DNA from: an uncultured Lachnospiraceae bacterium
Lineage (GTDB): Bacteria > Bacillota > Clostridia > Lachnospirales > Lachnospiraceae
NCBI GenBank assembly: GCA_934370915.1
Contig: CAKRNI010000145.1
Span: 1 to 6,385, forward strand
Length of the DNA stretch: 6,385 nt
Reading direction: 5' to 3'
The position numbers and the translations under genes were made by a program. Every line of letters starts with the position of its first letter. Within the stretch, counting starts at the first letter, position 1. The notes below the pieces were generated by a model. That model worked only from the letters and a program-made list of their open reading frames with translations, had not been told where the DNA came from and ran no database searches. Below, piece after piece: positions 6,384 to 6,385 of this stretch.

Positions 6384-6385
6384 TC

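Overview
The window looks like chromosomal DNA of an anaerobic gut-type Firmicute, most likely a Lachnospiraceae (Clostridium cluster XIVa) member. The grounds are moderate GC in the genes, strongly AT-rich intergenic DNA, strong AGGAGG-type ribosome sites, sigma-A-like promoters, and proteins typical of clostridial amino-acid or organic-acid fermenters. The assignment is by style only; there is no rRNA or other marker gene.

Layout. Positions 1-1123 (minus) hold the N-terminal 374 residues of a sodium:solute symporter (SSS) family permease that runs off the left edge. Positions 1124-1443 are an AT-rich gap with a candidate promoter for that permease and a strong intrinsic terminator for the operon upstream of it. 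Positions 1444-4031 (minus) are a two-gene operon: a DcuC-family anaerobic carrier followed, 50 bases on, by an M20 (carboxypeptidase G2-like) zinc peptidase. Positions 4032-4400 are a divergent control region with a good sigma-A promoter facing the operon and inverted repeats just upstream of it. Positions 4401-5711 (plus) encode a 436-residue regulator with a C-terminal winged helix-turn-helix and a middle segment resembling a degenerate GGDEF/nucleotide-cyclase fold. After a hairpin terminator and a second leader hairpin, 5862-6383 (plus) is a complete nitroreductase-family flavoprotein.

How it may work together (inference). The divergently placed regulator probably senses a small molecule and controls the carrier-peptidase operon. 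The carrier would import, or exchange, an acidic compound. The cytoplasmic M20 enzyme would cut an amide or peptide bond in the imported compound, perhaps an N-acyl or peptidyl derivative of glutamate or aspartate. The SSS permease follows on the same strand but behind a terminator, so it is probably a separate transcription unit and may or may not belong to the pathway. The nitroreductase has its own leader and looks functionally separate.

The least ordinary item is the regulator: its domain combination is not one I can name, and together with its dyad-bearing divergent promoter it is the best candidate for an undescribed small-molecule control system. I see no tRNA, rRNA, CRISPR array, insertion sequence or phage gene.
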